Shown here piece by piece: positions 34,258 through 45,185 of a stretch of DNA of 64,000 nucleotides. Every line of letters starts with the position of its first letter. Positions within the stretch are counted from its first letter, which is position 1. Under the pieces are notes generated by a model that made no database searches, was not told where the DNA came from, and worked only from the letters and a program-made list of their open reading frames with translations. Both the position numbers and the translations under genes were made by a program. This DNA is from Microvelia longipes. Lineage: Eukaryota > Arthropoda > Insecta > Hemiptera > Veliidae. The DNA is taken from assembly GCA_018340805.1 (NCBI GenBank), contig JACMZG010001863.1:28105717-28169716 (forward strand). The letters run 5' to 3'.

Positions 34258-35202
34258 CACTGGGAGATCTGATGATATGATTTATCTCTTTCATCTTTTC
34301 TCATGTAGACTGTGTTGTTATTAAACCACAGAAATTTGTATTTTAGAGCTTCTTTGGCCAACTTACATCTCCAATACAATCTTTAAAGTAAGGGGTCATT
34401 TTATGTCTAAAATAAACATTGTAATTCTTTGAATTCAATGTAAAATTAATTGAAATGTTTTCTCTCAAAAGTTGAGCTTGTTTTATCATGATTTTATCCT
34501 TTATAAACTGTGCTCTAAATTTGACTGTAATTGCTGTTGGCTTGGGTAAATTATTTTATAAACTATTTTGTTACGGTATATTTTGTCGATGCAGGTTTCT
34601 TCAATTATTGTAGAATCAAAAGTTTGTAGACATTGTAGTCCAAGTTCATAAGCATTTTCATTTTCGAGGACAGGGAGGCCTTGAATTTCAATATAAGTAG
34701 CGAACTCTTGTTGTTCTAATACAGAAACACGAGAAATCATTTTGGAATTTTCAACAGCATTGATTGTTGTAGTTTTATCAAGGTCTGCTACCTTTTTATC
34801 AAGAATTTTTACCTGTTTTACTGTGCTATCATATGTTTGTGTCTGATAATTCAAACCGTCTATCAATTTGCTGATTGCTCCTAGCATTTTGTTGACAGCT
34901 AATGTTAATTCGGCAATCGTCTGCTCGGCGTTAGAGCCAAATGTAACAGCTTTCGGAAGTTCGCTATCATATTTCTGAGGAATTGATTCCATATTATCAG
35001 ACAATTTGTCACTAGCATTAATAGAACAAAACTCACAAAACCAGTTATTTTTTGCTTTGTACATAAGTTCAGCTTCTTGTTTTGATAATCCAACACACGA
35101 TATGTGAAAGTAATTTTTACACTGACCACACATAATTTTTGTGGCTGATTTACGAATATTATTTTTACAAGTTTTACATTTATTATCATTTTTATCAATC
35201 AT
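34258..35202 (-). pseudogene. LINE ORF1 with PHD finger and coiled coil, two frameshifts
   Basis: ORF1 proteins of this LINE group bind element RNA and assist integration. The ATG is at 35202, the first after the 5' UTR. Residues 9-59 form a C4HC3 PHD-type zinc finger with Cys 9, 12, 25, 28, His 33, Cys 36, 56 and 59 all present. About residues 100-165 form a heptad-rich coiled coil, followed by a YIEIQGLP segment that resembles the start of an RRM-like fold. The open frame stops at 34501 because of a frameshift near 34545; the sequence continues in another frame with ITVKFRAQFIKDKIM and NVYFRHKMTPYFKD. A second shift near 34360 leads to KLAKEALKYKFLWF and the terminal TGA at 34258-34260. Undamaged length would be about 315 residues. 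Type III-like ORF1 with PHD is a known CR1-group arrangement. Confidence 0.85.
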
Positions 35203-35534
35203 TTTCGCGAAAAATTAAATTTATATTGTTAAAATAAAAATAAAACAGAGAAGTAAGAATTAAATTCTAACCTCAATTATGCATCACAAACAAGCATTTT
35301 TTAATAAAGATAAAAAATTTTGTGTAAGTCCATAAAAGTATTAGCTTGATTTAAATAACTGATATTCACACTAAAAACAAACTAATTGAATAAATTAATT
35401 GACTTGAATGAAAGTATTTTAATGAAAAAACATAAAAATAAGAGAGTAACGATGTGTAAACAACAACAGTTGGCGGGAAACTCTGTTAAAATTAAAAATA
35501 AAAAATTAACTAAAAAAAGCAAGTTAATAGCTTA

Positions 35535-35600
35535 AGTTAAGTTAAGTTGTTTATTTAGCTTAAGTTAATAGCTTTAAATAAAAAATTAAAAATTAACTAT
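35535..35600. repeat. Short AT-rich direct repeats upstream of the LINE 5' end
   Basis: TAGCTTAAGTTAAGTTAAGT and a second TAGCTTAAGTTAATAGC lie between the LINE 5' end and the 5S-like repeat. A minor local duplication. Confidence 0.5.
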
Positions 35601-36070
35601 ACCGTAAGTATAAATAGGAAATATAGGAAAAGTATTGTCTTTGGATATTACCTGAATTAAACGTGTCTCCTTGGCTGTTTGTATATGTGTGTGTGTTTCA
35701 ACTAATCCTTACCAAATAAGTTAAATTAGCATGATTATATATTTTAACATACATAATATGTAAGTACACAAAATTTCAGTTCTATATGACTGAAGTATTA
35801 AGCGTAGTCAATAGGTGGATAGTAACCGTCGTTCATTTCTATATGGTTCAACCACTATGCGTGGTCAGTAGGCGGATAGGTGATCGCCGGGATTTAAACT
35901 GATTTTTCTAGTCTATGAACTAGCAAAGCGATACCGAAGATGAACTAAATTATAAATTAGGCGTTGTTTTATATTCTGAGGACGAGCAGAAGCGAGTCCA
36001 ATGTGGTGAGGATAAGTGAATGAATGAGGAAAAGTTCCGATTTTTTACCAATATCCGATTTTTTTAGTTC
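35600..36070 (+). mobile_element. 5S-like composite repeat, copy F (5S core duplicated)
   Basis: Leader ACCGTAAGTATAAATAGG and ATAGGAAAAGTATTGTCTTT at 35600-35645. The 5S-like core at 35855-35895 is the best box C match in the window: GCGTGGTCAGTAGGCGGATA, GGTGATCGCCGGGATTT. About 59 bases upstream a diverged second copy reads GCGTAGTCAATAGGTGGATA. The tail has GAGGACGAGCAGAAGCGAGT and AGGAAAAGTTCCG, but its last part (GAGGTACCCCG) is replaced by ATTTTTTACCAATATCCG. Confidence 0.75.
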
Positions 36071-37666
36071 ATCTTAAAGTTTTTCAAGCATTATTTAATT
36101 AGTTTTTTCAAGTTTAATTTTATTTTCGAAACGTATAGTTAATTCTGATCTTAGATTTGTGTTGTGTGTGGAATTTGAATTCAACAACTGCTTGGTTTCG
36201 GAGTAATATCCAGCTGGCCCTGTCATAAAATCTAACAAGACAGCAACACATTATTGCAAAACATGGTATTATGAATACGTGTATTTGTTCAGCACAAGTT
36301 ATGGAACCATTTATAGCTTTAAAACTGTTGCTAGTCGTTTGATCTTCTTTTAGGAAAAATTCACAAATATATCATATTATTCCATGTTTGCTTAGTTTAT
36401 TGTTTTAATATAATCATCTGTATTTGGTTGGTTGTTTACTGTATTTGTTGGTACATCCATCGACATTTATAGATGGATTTAAAGTTACAATTATAAATGA
36501 AGCCCTTCGGCTTTTTGCAATAAAGCTAATATATCTCTTACTAACTACTAGTTAGAAGAGTTATGTAGCAGGTTGGTTTTTCCAGCGAATTAATTGTCAA
36601 CCCTTTAATTTATTATTTTAAAATAGAATTAGAAAATGCATTATAATAAGTTTAAAAAAAGGTAGCGATTGAATCAATTTTATAGTAGTAAAAATTTATT
36701 AAGCCATTAAAACCAGTGTATTCTAGCTATGAAAAAGTAGTGGCTATGTTAAAAGAGGTATCGGAAAAAGATATCAATTGATGAGATAGATGTCCAGGTA
36801 AAAAATAGAGTTGTGGATGGTGTCTCGATAGTTTTTTCATTGATTTTTCTGTTAAAAGTGAATAATAGTAGGTGTGGAACAGGACAAAACTTGGAAACGA
36901 TTCAATAGACTCGTACAATTTCCAAATGGGTTATGTTCATTTTATGTATATTATATCGTATTTGGTAGAAAAGCTATAAAATTGAGGGATGGTGTATAGG
37001 GTTTCATTTCCCCCTCCACCGCTATGACCCTGCTTCACTTAAATCTCGTTGTCAGGGTGATCACACGAAGTACCAACACTAGAATAATTTTATTTCTAAA
37101 ATAACGTCACGGTGTGAAGATAACACCACCGGACGTGATTTTAACGTAAAAACATCCCATCAGAACACCGACCTCCGAGCTCTGACGTTTAAAAAAATGC
37201 CTCCCTTTTTTAACTCTTTAGAATGGCCCTTTTACAATTGTTTTTATAGGAAGCTTTTACAAGTTAAATATATATATCCTCGCTAACAACTCATATGTGT
37301 TTTTAAAGGATCCACATAAAAGGATTTTAAAATGAGAGAAAGCAATTTAAATAAATTGCCCCTTTTTTTCTCTCATTTAGCTTACAAAGCAACGCTAACC
37401 TTTTATTAAATGTTAAAAGGTATCCCTTATTAGTTAATTTATTCAGCATCATTTTTAATTAGTGAGGGACGAAATACTGAGCTATATGGGAAGAGTAATT
37501 AAACATTGTAATTAACGCTACACAATTCTAATGTGTCTTGGCTCATATTGAAATTTTACTTTTTGTATGATATGACCTGATACTGTTGCAATCAATAGCA
37601 TTTTATATTACTGATATATGGCTCATCATATTGTCAGAACATTCTGTTACTATTTTAAATAATTTA
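36071..37666. other. AT-rich stretch; one imperfect hairpin
   Basis: At about 37331-37379 AAATGAGAGAAAGCAATTTA is mirrored by an inverted TTGCCCC-TTTCTCTCATTT. A 63-codon minus frame at 36727-36918 has no recognised similarity. Otherwise nothing. Confidence 0.5.
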
Positions 37667-37682
37667 TTCTACATAAACATAA
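37667..37682. repeat. Left target-site duplication of the RTE-like LINE
   Basis: TTCTACATAAACATAA, identical to 38711-38726. Confidence 0.92.
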
Positions 37683-38710
37683 ATAAATAAATAAATAAAC
37701 CATTTATTTGCATATTTAAAATACAATACAATACAATTTTATAAAGACAAAAGCGTTTGAATTTACATGCAAAATCGGCCATCAGCCGTGGTATGCTCTC
37801 TAAGAGAGCTTGGATGGTACATCTTAATATTATTATTTTTTAATTTAAGTTACTAAACACTTATTACTATTAAAATTATTAAAAAGTAGTTATTACAAAT
37901 ATAAGTACTAACTTATATAGCTTAATAAAATATCAAAAAAAAAAAAACTAAAACAACGATTTAACTTAAACTTTAATTAATAATAATCTTTTATGTGCTT
38001 ATTACATATAAGATGCTTAAAACAATATACAACAGAAAACATAAAGCAACACTATAATTGATTAATGAAAGCACAATGTTTCCCAACATTATGATAAAAT
38101 ACTTAATTTAATAAATTTTTATGATTTTCTATTTTTAATTAATAATATTAAAGTTTCTACAACATATAAATTATAAAATACATGCTTATATAACTATTAA
38201 AAAAAACCTACAAATACATACATACACACAAACATACATAAAAGATATTTACATTTATACTTTTTTTTCCTTTATTATTTACAATTTTTTAAAGCCAAAC
38301 ATTTTTGTGAACCTGTCCCATTCTTGCCCATTCCTTTCTGTCTCTTGCTATTCTCTGCCATGTTTCTTGTCTACAGATTCTTTTCATTTCATCATCCCAC
38401 CCTGCTCTTGGTCTTCCTCTTTCTATCCCTAGGATACCACTGTATCAATTTCTTACTCCACCTTCCATCCTCTGTCCTTACAATATGTCCAGTCCAGCCC
38501 CATTTCCTATCACTTATAATTCCTGCTATATCCTCTAAACCAGTCTGCTTTCTCACCCAATCATTCGTCTTTCTTTCCCTTCTACTTATTCGCAACATAC
38601 ACCTTTCCATGCTTCTTTGTGCTACTCGCAACCTGTGTATCCTATTCTGATTCATAACCCAAGTTTCTGCTCCATAAATCATGACTGGTACAACACACAT
38701 GTTAAACAGT
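37683..38710 (-). mobile_element. 5'-truncated RTE-like LINE with 16-bp TSD
   Basis: A minus-strand insertion flanked by the identical 16-base word TTCTACATAAACATAA at 37667-37682 and 38711-38726. The 3' tail is (TTTA)n in the element sense (plus strand 37681-37698), preceded by TGCAAATAAATGG. The 3' UTR is about 590 bases (38288-37700). The 5' end is cut inside the RT C-terminal region. Insertion boundaries are firm. Clade is judged from the protein. Confidence 0.93.
38289..38710 (-). pseudogene. RT C-terminal domain of RTE-like LINE, one frameshift
   Basis: The reading frame is open from the truncation point: CVVPVMIYGAETWVMNQ, then RMLRISRRE-type wording, DWVRKQTGLEDIAG, WGWTGHIVRTEDGRWSKKL. 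These are hallmarks of the C-terminal end of RTE-like insect endonuclease/reverse transcriptases. The frame ends at an artificial stop at 38392-38394. A one-base shift in the GGGTGGG area (about 38395-38401) restores WDDEMKRICRQETWQRIARD, which continues to a natural stop at 38289-38291. The catalytic centre is absent because of the 5' truncation. Low divergence and a perfect duplication suggest a fairly recent insertion. Confidence 0.88.
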
Positions 38711-38726
38711 TTCTACATAAACATAA
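38711..38726. repeat. Right target-site duplication of the RTE-like LINE
   Basis: TTCTACATAAACATAA, identical to 37667-37682. Confidence 0.92.
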
Positions 38727-38846
38727 GTATCATTAATAATATGAGCCAGTAGTTATTAATAACAGTATTAATTAATGAACTAATTAATAACCTGCAGCTA
38801 TTCTAATTGTTAGTGTAGTATGTAATTCTTTATGAGGCTATACTGA

Positions 38847-38882
38847 TTTTTGTTAGTACACTAAAAAGTGTACTAACAAAAA
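38847..38882. repeat. Hairpin, 16-bp perfect stem, 4-base loop
   Basis: TTTTTGTTAGTACACT, loop AAAA, then the exact reverse complement. It lies 28 bases before another perfect palindrome. Function unknown. Confidence 0.88.
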
Positions 38883-38910
38883 GAGTATATCAAGAGTATT
38901 TTAGTCTTGA

Positions 38911-38934
38911 TTACAAGACCAATTGGTCTTGTAA
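38911..38934. repeat. Perfect 24-bp palindrome
   Basis: Half-site TTACAAGACCAA followed by its exact reverse complement without spacer. Confidence 0.88.
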
Positions 38935-39722
38935 GAATTATTAAATATATTTTCAGTTATAGGATAACGTATTGTTTGATAACTAATCTCCTTTAAAACA
39001 TGTGACTTAATATTTTATTGGTTATATTCTAAAAAAATATATAAAAATAAATAACAAGAAGATATCGATTGGTTATAAAAACACCCACACACTAAAGCTA
39101 TATAGGAATCGAAATGGAATTGGGAATCCTTTACTTTAAAAGAAGCTCAAACCAATAAATCCGTTGGTAAATCCTTGAGAATTAGCTCTCTAGTCTATCA
39201 GTTTGAGAAAATCTCAGTGTCCTATGTACTCTACCCTAGGTTTTTTTTTACCAATTTCAACTTCAATTCCCTCGGTTAATGTCACTATTCCTAAAAAGCT
39301 CTTAGTTCTGTAAAAATCTTACTTTTTTCTTAAAGCTTTTTTTGTTTTTTCCCCTAGAGTAAATAAGAGTAGATTTAATCCTGCGAGTGATTTCGTGCGA
39401 TTTTTCACAAAGAGGGAAAGAGAAAATGGTGTGGATTTCAAGGAGTTTGATAGTTGTCTTTTACCTGTTACTAGAACTAGAAGTCTAAATCTATTTTTTT
39501 TCTAAAAGTTGTTTAACGTATAATATATGGTTTAGATTTAAAGAAAAGATTTTAGTAGGTCGAATTAATTGCTGTATTGTTATGATGTCATTGCGAATTA
39601 TAATGCTTAGACAAATCATATAACTATTTTGTTAATGTATTAGATACTCTAAATTTGACTATATAGTATTTCAAGCTTATAATATGCTGATCGTTATTGT
39701 ACTCTTTTGTTCAGGTTACTTA
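38935..39722. other. AT-rich stretch, nothing recognised
   Basis: No repeat or coding similarity found in about 790 bases. Confidence 0.55.
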
Positions 39723-39730
39723 GTTATTAA

Positions 39731-40430
39731 CTAGGGCGAACTGGCCAGTGAGTGAGAGGGCTGCATTAATATTATTGTTACTTGAATCTAAGGTTTTTAA
39801 AGTCCCTATTTTACTTGGACTTTTGAGGGCTCCCTAAAAAGACTAGGGCCAAAAAGGGCCCTAGCATACTCGATCAGGGCTCTAAAGGAGTATAAAAGGG
39901 CTCTAATATTTGTTTTTTTAAGTAATTAAAAATTTATTCTAAATTTTAGATATTTATGGTCCCTATATATTATACCTAGACGTTTAAGGGCATCATGCGA
40001 AGACTAGACCCAATGATAGCGCTAATATTCTTGGTCAGGGCCCCAAAGTGGTACAAAAGAGCCCTAGAAAATAAACATAATATAGTTTAAGTAAATATAA
40101 CATTTAAATGTATAAACTTAGGTTTTATTTGAGTGTATTTATTTTTTATTTAGGTTTTTTTATTCTTACTTATTTATTTTATTTACTTAAGTTAATAACT
40201 TAAGCCTATTTTAATTTATTTTAATAAAATAATTTCATTTGATGTAATTTTTTTAAATACTAAATTTAAATTACATTAAGCTTGCTGCATTAATACTACT
40301 CTAGTTTAAAGTAGACTCCTTTACTCGGGAAGCAATATAGCCCTATCCCCCCTATCGAGCCCCTTGAGATGTAGTATTAGGCCCTTTAGGCCAAACCCTT
40401 CTAAGGCCTTTTTGGCTCAGTTCGCCACTG
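39731..40430. mobile_element. hAT-like non-autonomous DNA transposon (700 bp)
   Basis: The left end reads CTAGGGCGAACTGGCC; the right end, reverse-complemented, reads CAGTGGCGAACTGAGCC. The GGCGAACTG core is shared, and the CAGTGGCG start is typical of hAT terminal repeats. Flanking 8-mers are GTTATTAA (39723-39730) and GTTATTTA (40431-40438), a 7/8 match consistent with the 8-bp duplication of hAT transposition. The interior is rich in GGGCCCT/AGGGCTC words near both ends (39830-39900, 39990-40060, 40330-40400) and AT-rich in the middle. No transposase is encoded, so it must have been mobilised by another element. Confidence 0.75.
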
Positions 40431-40438
40431 GTTATTTA

Positions 40439-41620
40439 GGTCTCATTTATTCAGTTATTATGTCTAAAAACTGTTCAGACATATAAGAACATTATTTCTA
40501 ACATAACCCTAGCTTTTTTACAGCCTAAAAATCATACCTCCGAATCTTACTATTATCGAAAAATGTATGTTTTGTATTTTGAAACCCTGATATTTTACAT
40601 AAAACGTCTTTGATTCTGCTAATCTTCAAACTTAAGTTATTATTTACTTTTCATCTACTTTATAGTGTTTTAATATGTAATATATTATAGTAAAAACTTG
40701 TGATGTGAAACCCAATGAACCTATACATTTTGTGATGGGGAATCAGGGGACCCAGAGAAACTTCATAATAAAGAGGTGTCCTCCCCTCCCTTATAAACAT
40801 GCGGGCTACCTTTAAACAAATGTATTATTCATTGACTCTCGATTCCAACATTGGATTTAATCGATTGGATTTTAAATATAGGTATAATGGTTTATCTTCT
40901 TAGATTTTCCTATTTTCAATTATTATTAAGTTTCTTTGTCTTAAGATCGGCAATGATAGTTTTACTGATACAGAATTTTATGACCTTATACTTAAATATT
41001 TTTTAAAGTCTTAAAGCTTTAAATTAATAATTATATCACCCTATAAAAAAGTTACAAGAAAAACCTTGTATTTTTATATTAGATAGATCGTGAAGTAGAC
41101 TGTTATAAATCTAATAACAGCGATTTTACAGAAGTTTTTTTTATCATTTTCAACATTTTATGCTGTTATATTTCTACATGACCTAATACGCCCTTTTTGC
41201 TATTGTTATTCGGTTTAAAATCGCTCCCAAAAATATGCGTGCGTACATTTATTCTAAATTTGATTTGTACGCTTCTAGTAATACTAGATTAAAACTAAAC
41301 AATTTATGATAAGTTTTTAAAAATATAACTTTCAAATCTGTTATCTTTCGCTTATTTATTTGATATTTTTTAAACTATTTATCTTTATTTAAAAAGATTT
41401 AGTTTTTTGTTGTTTTTTTTTCTAATTTGTTTTGACTAATTTAAATTTTATTAATTAATAAAAGCTTTGTATGAGAACACGTGCGAGGCGTAAGCTTTCG
41501 TAACCATATTTTATCCAACTTTATACAAAAATGATTGCTTTTGGTGAAAACATTTAAATTAAAATACATATAAATTTTTCGAAACTATTTTTGAAAATAG
41601 TATTTTCAAAAATAGATTAT
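40439..41620. other. AT-rich stretch, nothing recognised
   Basis: About 1.2 kb with no supported feature. Confidence 0.55.
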
Positions 41621-41623
41621 TAA

Positions 41624-41713
41624 ACTATTATGAGTATTTGTTTAATTTGCAATATATTAGTTTATTTTACTATTATGAGTATTTGTTTAATTTGCAATAT
41701 ATTAGTTTATTTT
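41624..41713. repeat. 45-bp direct duplication
   Basis: ACTATTATGAGTATTTGTTT, AATTTGCAATATATTAGTTT, ATTTT occurs twice head to tail without differences that I can see. It is preceded by a short inverted pair, AACTATTTTTGAAAATAG with TATTTTCAAAAATAG, at 41583-41615. Confidence 0.88.
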
Positions 41714-42684
41714 GTAGGATATTTTTTCCTTGTGAACGAAGGTTTTGCGTCTTTCTAGCCAGTCTAGGTTTTGTGAGAAGGAGAGAAAAAAAAATAAATT
41801 CAATATATGATAAAGTAATGTTTTATTATAGATAAAGTAGTACTGGGCTGTAAAGCAAAATAGTATAGTCAAATTTAACGACTTTAAGTTTATATTTATT
41901 ATTAACTTAATATCCACAGCTTAGACTTAGAATAAAGTTCATATAAATATATGATGTTCTTATAAATATGCATTTATAAAATCTGTAAATATCTGTACAT
42001 GAAAAGGTGAATAGATTTAATAAAATGGTTCATCCATTCAGTGCTGGGCCATCCCAGTATTAGGTGATCTGTTGGTCTAACAGGGCTAATAATTTGTATT
42101 TTGAGATTGCATATTTTATTTAGGAAAACATCATTTGTTCATTTAAAGATTTAATTATATTTATAGAGGTTTTAAGAAACATTACTTAAGATTAAGTAAG
42201 ACTTATTCCTGTGTTGATAACATGAATAAGTTTTACTTAATAATTTCTTTGAGTCGTTTTTGAATATTACTTAAAATGTAATACTTTGTACGTATAATGT
42301 TTTTAAAAAAAATAATAAAAATTTATTATGAATGTATAATATAATATATAATAATGAATGTATCTTGAATGAGTGAAGGTTCGTTGGTAGTTTTTTTATG
42401 TGGTGAAAACCATAAATGAATACGTAACCAAACAAACAAGAGACTTCAAATTTAATTTTTTTAAACTGGGCGTAGTACAATTAAATAAATAATAAAATAA
42501 GTAATAAATAAATCTTATTTATTTATTACAGAATCTTATAAACATTCTGTACACAAAATGTTTTACAGAAATAAATTACATAATACATTATTTAAATTAT
42601 ATAATCCATATTGTCCATTTGTGTCTCCATAAGCTAAGGCCTCGTGCGCGGGAGTAAAAAGTTGAAATTTTTTACCTGTCGTTC
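41714..42684. other. AT-rich stretch, nothing recognised
   Basis: No gene supported. Open frames here (for example 41702-41917 and 42271-42480 on minus) are AT-driven and match nothing. Confidence 0.5.
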
Positions 42685-42697
42685 AAAAAGAATTAAC

Positions 42698-42937
42698 AAT
42701 TGAAGAATCAGCTACCGTCGACTTACTATTGGAAATGAATATACCTGGACCGGTTTCGACATGACGCCCTCATCAGCAGGCGGGGTAACACTCGAGCTCT
42801 CAATTAATAAAGTTATAACTTTATTAGTTGAGAGCTCGACTGTTGCCCCGCCTGCTGATGATGGCGTCATGTCGAAATCGGTCCAGGGATATTCATATCT
42901 AACAGCAAGTATCGACGGTAGCTGATTCTTCAACTTG
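42698..42937. mobile_element. Fold-back element (240 bp), near-perfect hairpin
   Basis: GAAGAATCAGCTACCGTCGA on the left pairs with CGACGGTAGCTGATTCTTC on the right. Inside, CTGGACCGGTTTCGACATGA pairs with CATGTCGAAATCGGTCCAG, GCAGGCGGGG pairs with CCCCGCCTGC and GAGCTCTCAA pairs with TTGAGAGCTC, closing at 42815. The whole element can fold with almost no loop. The 73-codon frame inside is a product of the symmetry. A CCTCATCAGC edge motif is shared with other fold-backs here. Confidence 0.9.
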
Positions 42938-43129
42938 CGGTAAATACAACCTTCTTAATTGAACGAACGTAAGTGAGTTCTTACATTCAGAAGATTGGGA
43001 CGGCGCGTATGTTCGTTTGTATGTGTATGTTTGTATGTTTGTATGTTTGTGTGTTTGTTTGTACGTGTCGCGATAACTGCCGTAAAAATTGACTGATTTT
43101 GATAAAATTTTGTATACAGGTAAAACTAA

Positions 43130-43790
43130 TTATGTGTCAGAGCTGTATAGTTTTTGGTAATATTCCGAAAAATATTTAAAATGGCAGCCAAAATGGCGGA
43201 CCGGATAAAAAAAATTTTTGAGCGAAAAAATCGTGTTGTATATCGTTTCAAAGCTCTTAAAGAGTAGAAAAAGAAAATATATGTTTCATGGTCAGCATTT
43301 TAAAATTTTTTGAATAATTTAAAAATGGCGGCTAAAATAATGAACCCAAAAAATTTAAAATTAAAGGAATAACTCGAGTAATATATCGTTGTAAAGCTCT
43401 TGATTAGTAGAACAAAAATGATATATACTAAATTTCGAAAAACATGGCGGCCATAATTTAATATATAATTAGTTTTTACTAATTTTATAAAATTTACAAG
43501 ATAAAGATCTATTGTAATATACTTTAGATACTTTTATACAAGTAAAATTAACTATATGTCAGAGCTGTATAGTTTTTGGTAATATTCCGAAAAATATTTT
43601 CAAAATGGCGGCCAATATGGCGGACCGGATAAAAAATTTTTGAGCAAAAAATCGTGTTGTATATCGTTTAAAAGCTCTTAAAGAGTAGAAAAGAAAATAT
43701 ATTTTTCATGGTCAACATTTCAAATTTTTTGATAATTTAAAAATGGGCGGCTTAAATAATAAACTCAAAAAAATAAAATTAAAGCGAGCC
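43130..43790. repeat. Two copies of the 'ATGGCGG' repeat in unit 1
   Basis: GTCAGAGCTGTATAGTTTTT at 43138 and again at 43558, spacing about 420, each followed by AATATTCCGAAAAATATTTT, an AAAATGGCGGC block, GCGGACCGGATAAAAAA and ATCGTGTTGTATATCGTTT. The second copy leads straight into the short-repeat array. Confidence 0.85.
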
Positions 43791-45185
43791 TTTTAACTAC
43801 GTATTATAAAACATACGCAATCAAGCGAGCGAAGCGAGCCTTTTTTACTACACATAATATTAAATATAAGCAAAAAGCGAGCGAAGCGAGCCTTTTTACA
43901 ATATATTTTTTAAATATACGCAATCTAGCGAGCGAAGCGAGCTTATTTACAATATATTTTATTATAAATATAAGCAATTTAGCGAGCGAAGCGAGCCTTC
44001 TTTTACTATGCATAAATATAAATCTACCGCAATCAAGCGAGAAAAGCGAGCCTTCTTTTACTATTTATTATTATAAATATACGCAAAAAAGCGAGCGAAG
44101 CGAGCCTTTTTTACAATATATTTTATTATAAATATAAGCAATCTAGCGAGCGAAGCGAGCCTATTTTTAACTTTGTATTATTATAAATATAAGCTATCTA
44201 GCGAGCGAAGCGAGCCTTTTTGCAATGCATTAATATAAATATAAGCAATCTAGCGAGCGAAGCGAGCCTTCTTTTCTATGTATTATTATAAATATACGCA
44301 ATCCAGCGAGCGAAGCGAGCCTTTTTACTTGCATCAATATAAATCTACGCATCTAGCGAGCGAAGCGAGCCTATTTTTAACTTTGTATTATATAAATATA
44401 AGCTATCTAGCGAGCCTTTTTTACTATGCATTAATAAAATATTCGCAATCTGCGAGCGAAGCGAGCCTTTTTTATACTTTGTACTAAGCAATCTAGCGAG
44501 CGAAGCGAGCCTTCTATAAGAATGTATCATTATAAATATATATATTATCATTATAAATATACGCAAAAAGCGAGCGAAGCGAGCTTTTTACAATATATTT
44601 TATTATAAATATAAGCAATCTAGCGAGCGAAGCGAGCCTATTTTTAACTTTGTATATTATAAATATAAGCTATCTAGCGAGCGAAGCAGCCTTTTTTCTA
44701 TGCATTAATATAAATACGCAATCTAGCGAGCGAAGCGAGCCTCTTTTTAACTTTGTATTAGCAATCTAGCGAGCGAAGCGAGCCTTCTATAAGAATGTAT
44801 CATTGTAAATATATATATTTATCATATAATATACGCAATTAAGCGAGCGAAGCGAGCCTTTCTTAACTATATTTATTATAAATATAAGCAATCTAGCGAG
44901 CGAAGCGAGCCTATTTTAACTTTGTATTTTTAAATATATGCAATCTAGCGTGCGAAGTGAGCCTTTTTCACTATGTATTTTTAAAATATACGCAATCTAG
45001 CGAGCGAAGCGAGCCCTTTTTTAACTTTGTATTATTATAAATATAAGCAATCTAGCGAGCGAAGCGAGCCCTTTTTTATCTTTGTATTATTATAAGTATA
45101 AGCAATCTAGCGAGCAAAGCGAGCCTTTTTTACTATGTAAATATTTAAGATACCTAAACTAGCAAGCGAAGCGAGCCTTTTTGAG
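43785..45185. repeat. ~52-bp GCGAGCGAAGCGAGC array in unit 1, about 27 copies
   Basis: Each unit has a nearly invariant TAGCGAGCGAAGCGAGCCTT and a variable AT-rich rest (types: TTACTATGTATTATTATAAA with TATAAGCAATC). Spacing mostly ranges from 46 to 56 bases, with some units shortened to little more than GCGAGCC (near 44408). Read as protein it gives Ser-Glu-Arg-Ser-Glu words in some frames, but frames do not persist because unit lengths vary. Open frames at 43804-44013, 44278-44487 and 44345-44566 are artefacts. Confidence 0.93.

Larger units (their letters stand above)
30621..35487 (-). mobile_element. Near full-length CR1/L2-like LINE, inactive
   Basis: A non-LTR retrotransposon on the minus strand with the full layout: 5' UTR (from about 35487, where the strand starts CAGAGTTTCCCGCCAACTGT, down to 35203), ORF1 (35202-34258), a 70-base spacer, ORF2 (34188-31195) and a 3' UTR to 30621. 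The 3' end is the short tandem TTTGAG repeated about four times (30622-30646) just after AATAAAGGATTTTTT. Such short 3' repeats occur in CR1/L2-type elements rather than a simple poly(A). The 3' UTR holds long homopolymers (43 A on the plus strand at 31093-31135 and 20 at 30874-30893). I could not find a target duplication in the AT-rich flanks. Multiple frameshifts and a stop make the copy dead, but most of the protein is readable, so it is not ancient. Confidence 0.88.

Noticed and set aside
30585..35515. Target-site duplication of the CR1/L2-like LINE
   Set aside because: Both flanks are runs of A and T with many partial matches; no unique shared word could be picked.
38324..38650. 108-codon plus-strand ORF
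   Set aside because: Antisense shadow of the RTE-like LINE coding remnant on the minus strand.
42712..42933. 73-codon ORF
   Set aside because: Lies entirely in a perfect hairpin; openness follows from symmetry and there is no similarity.
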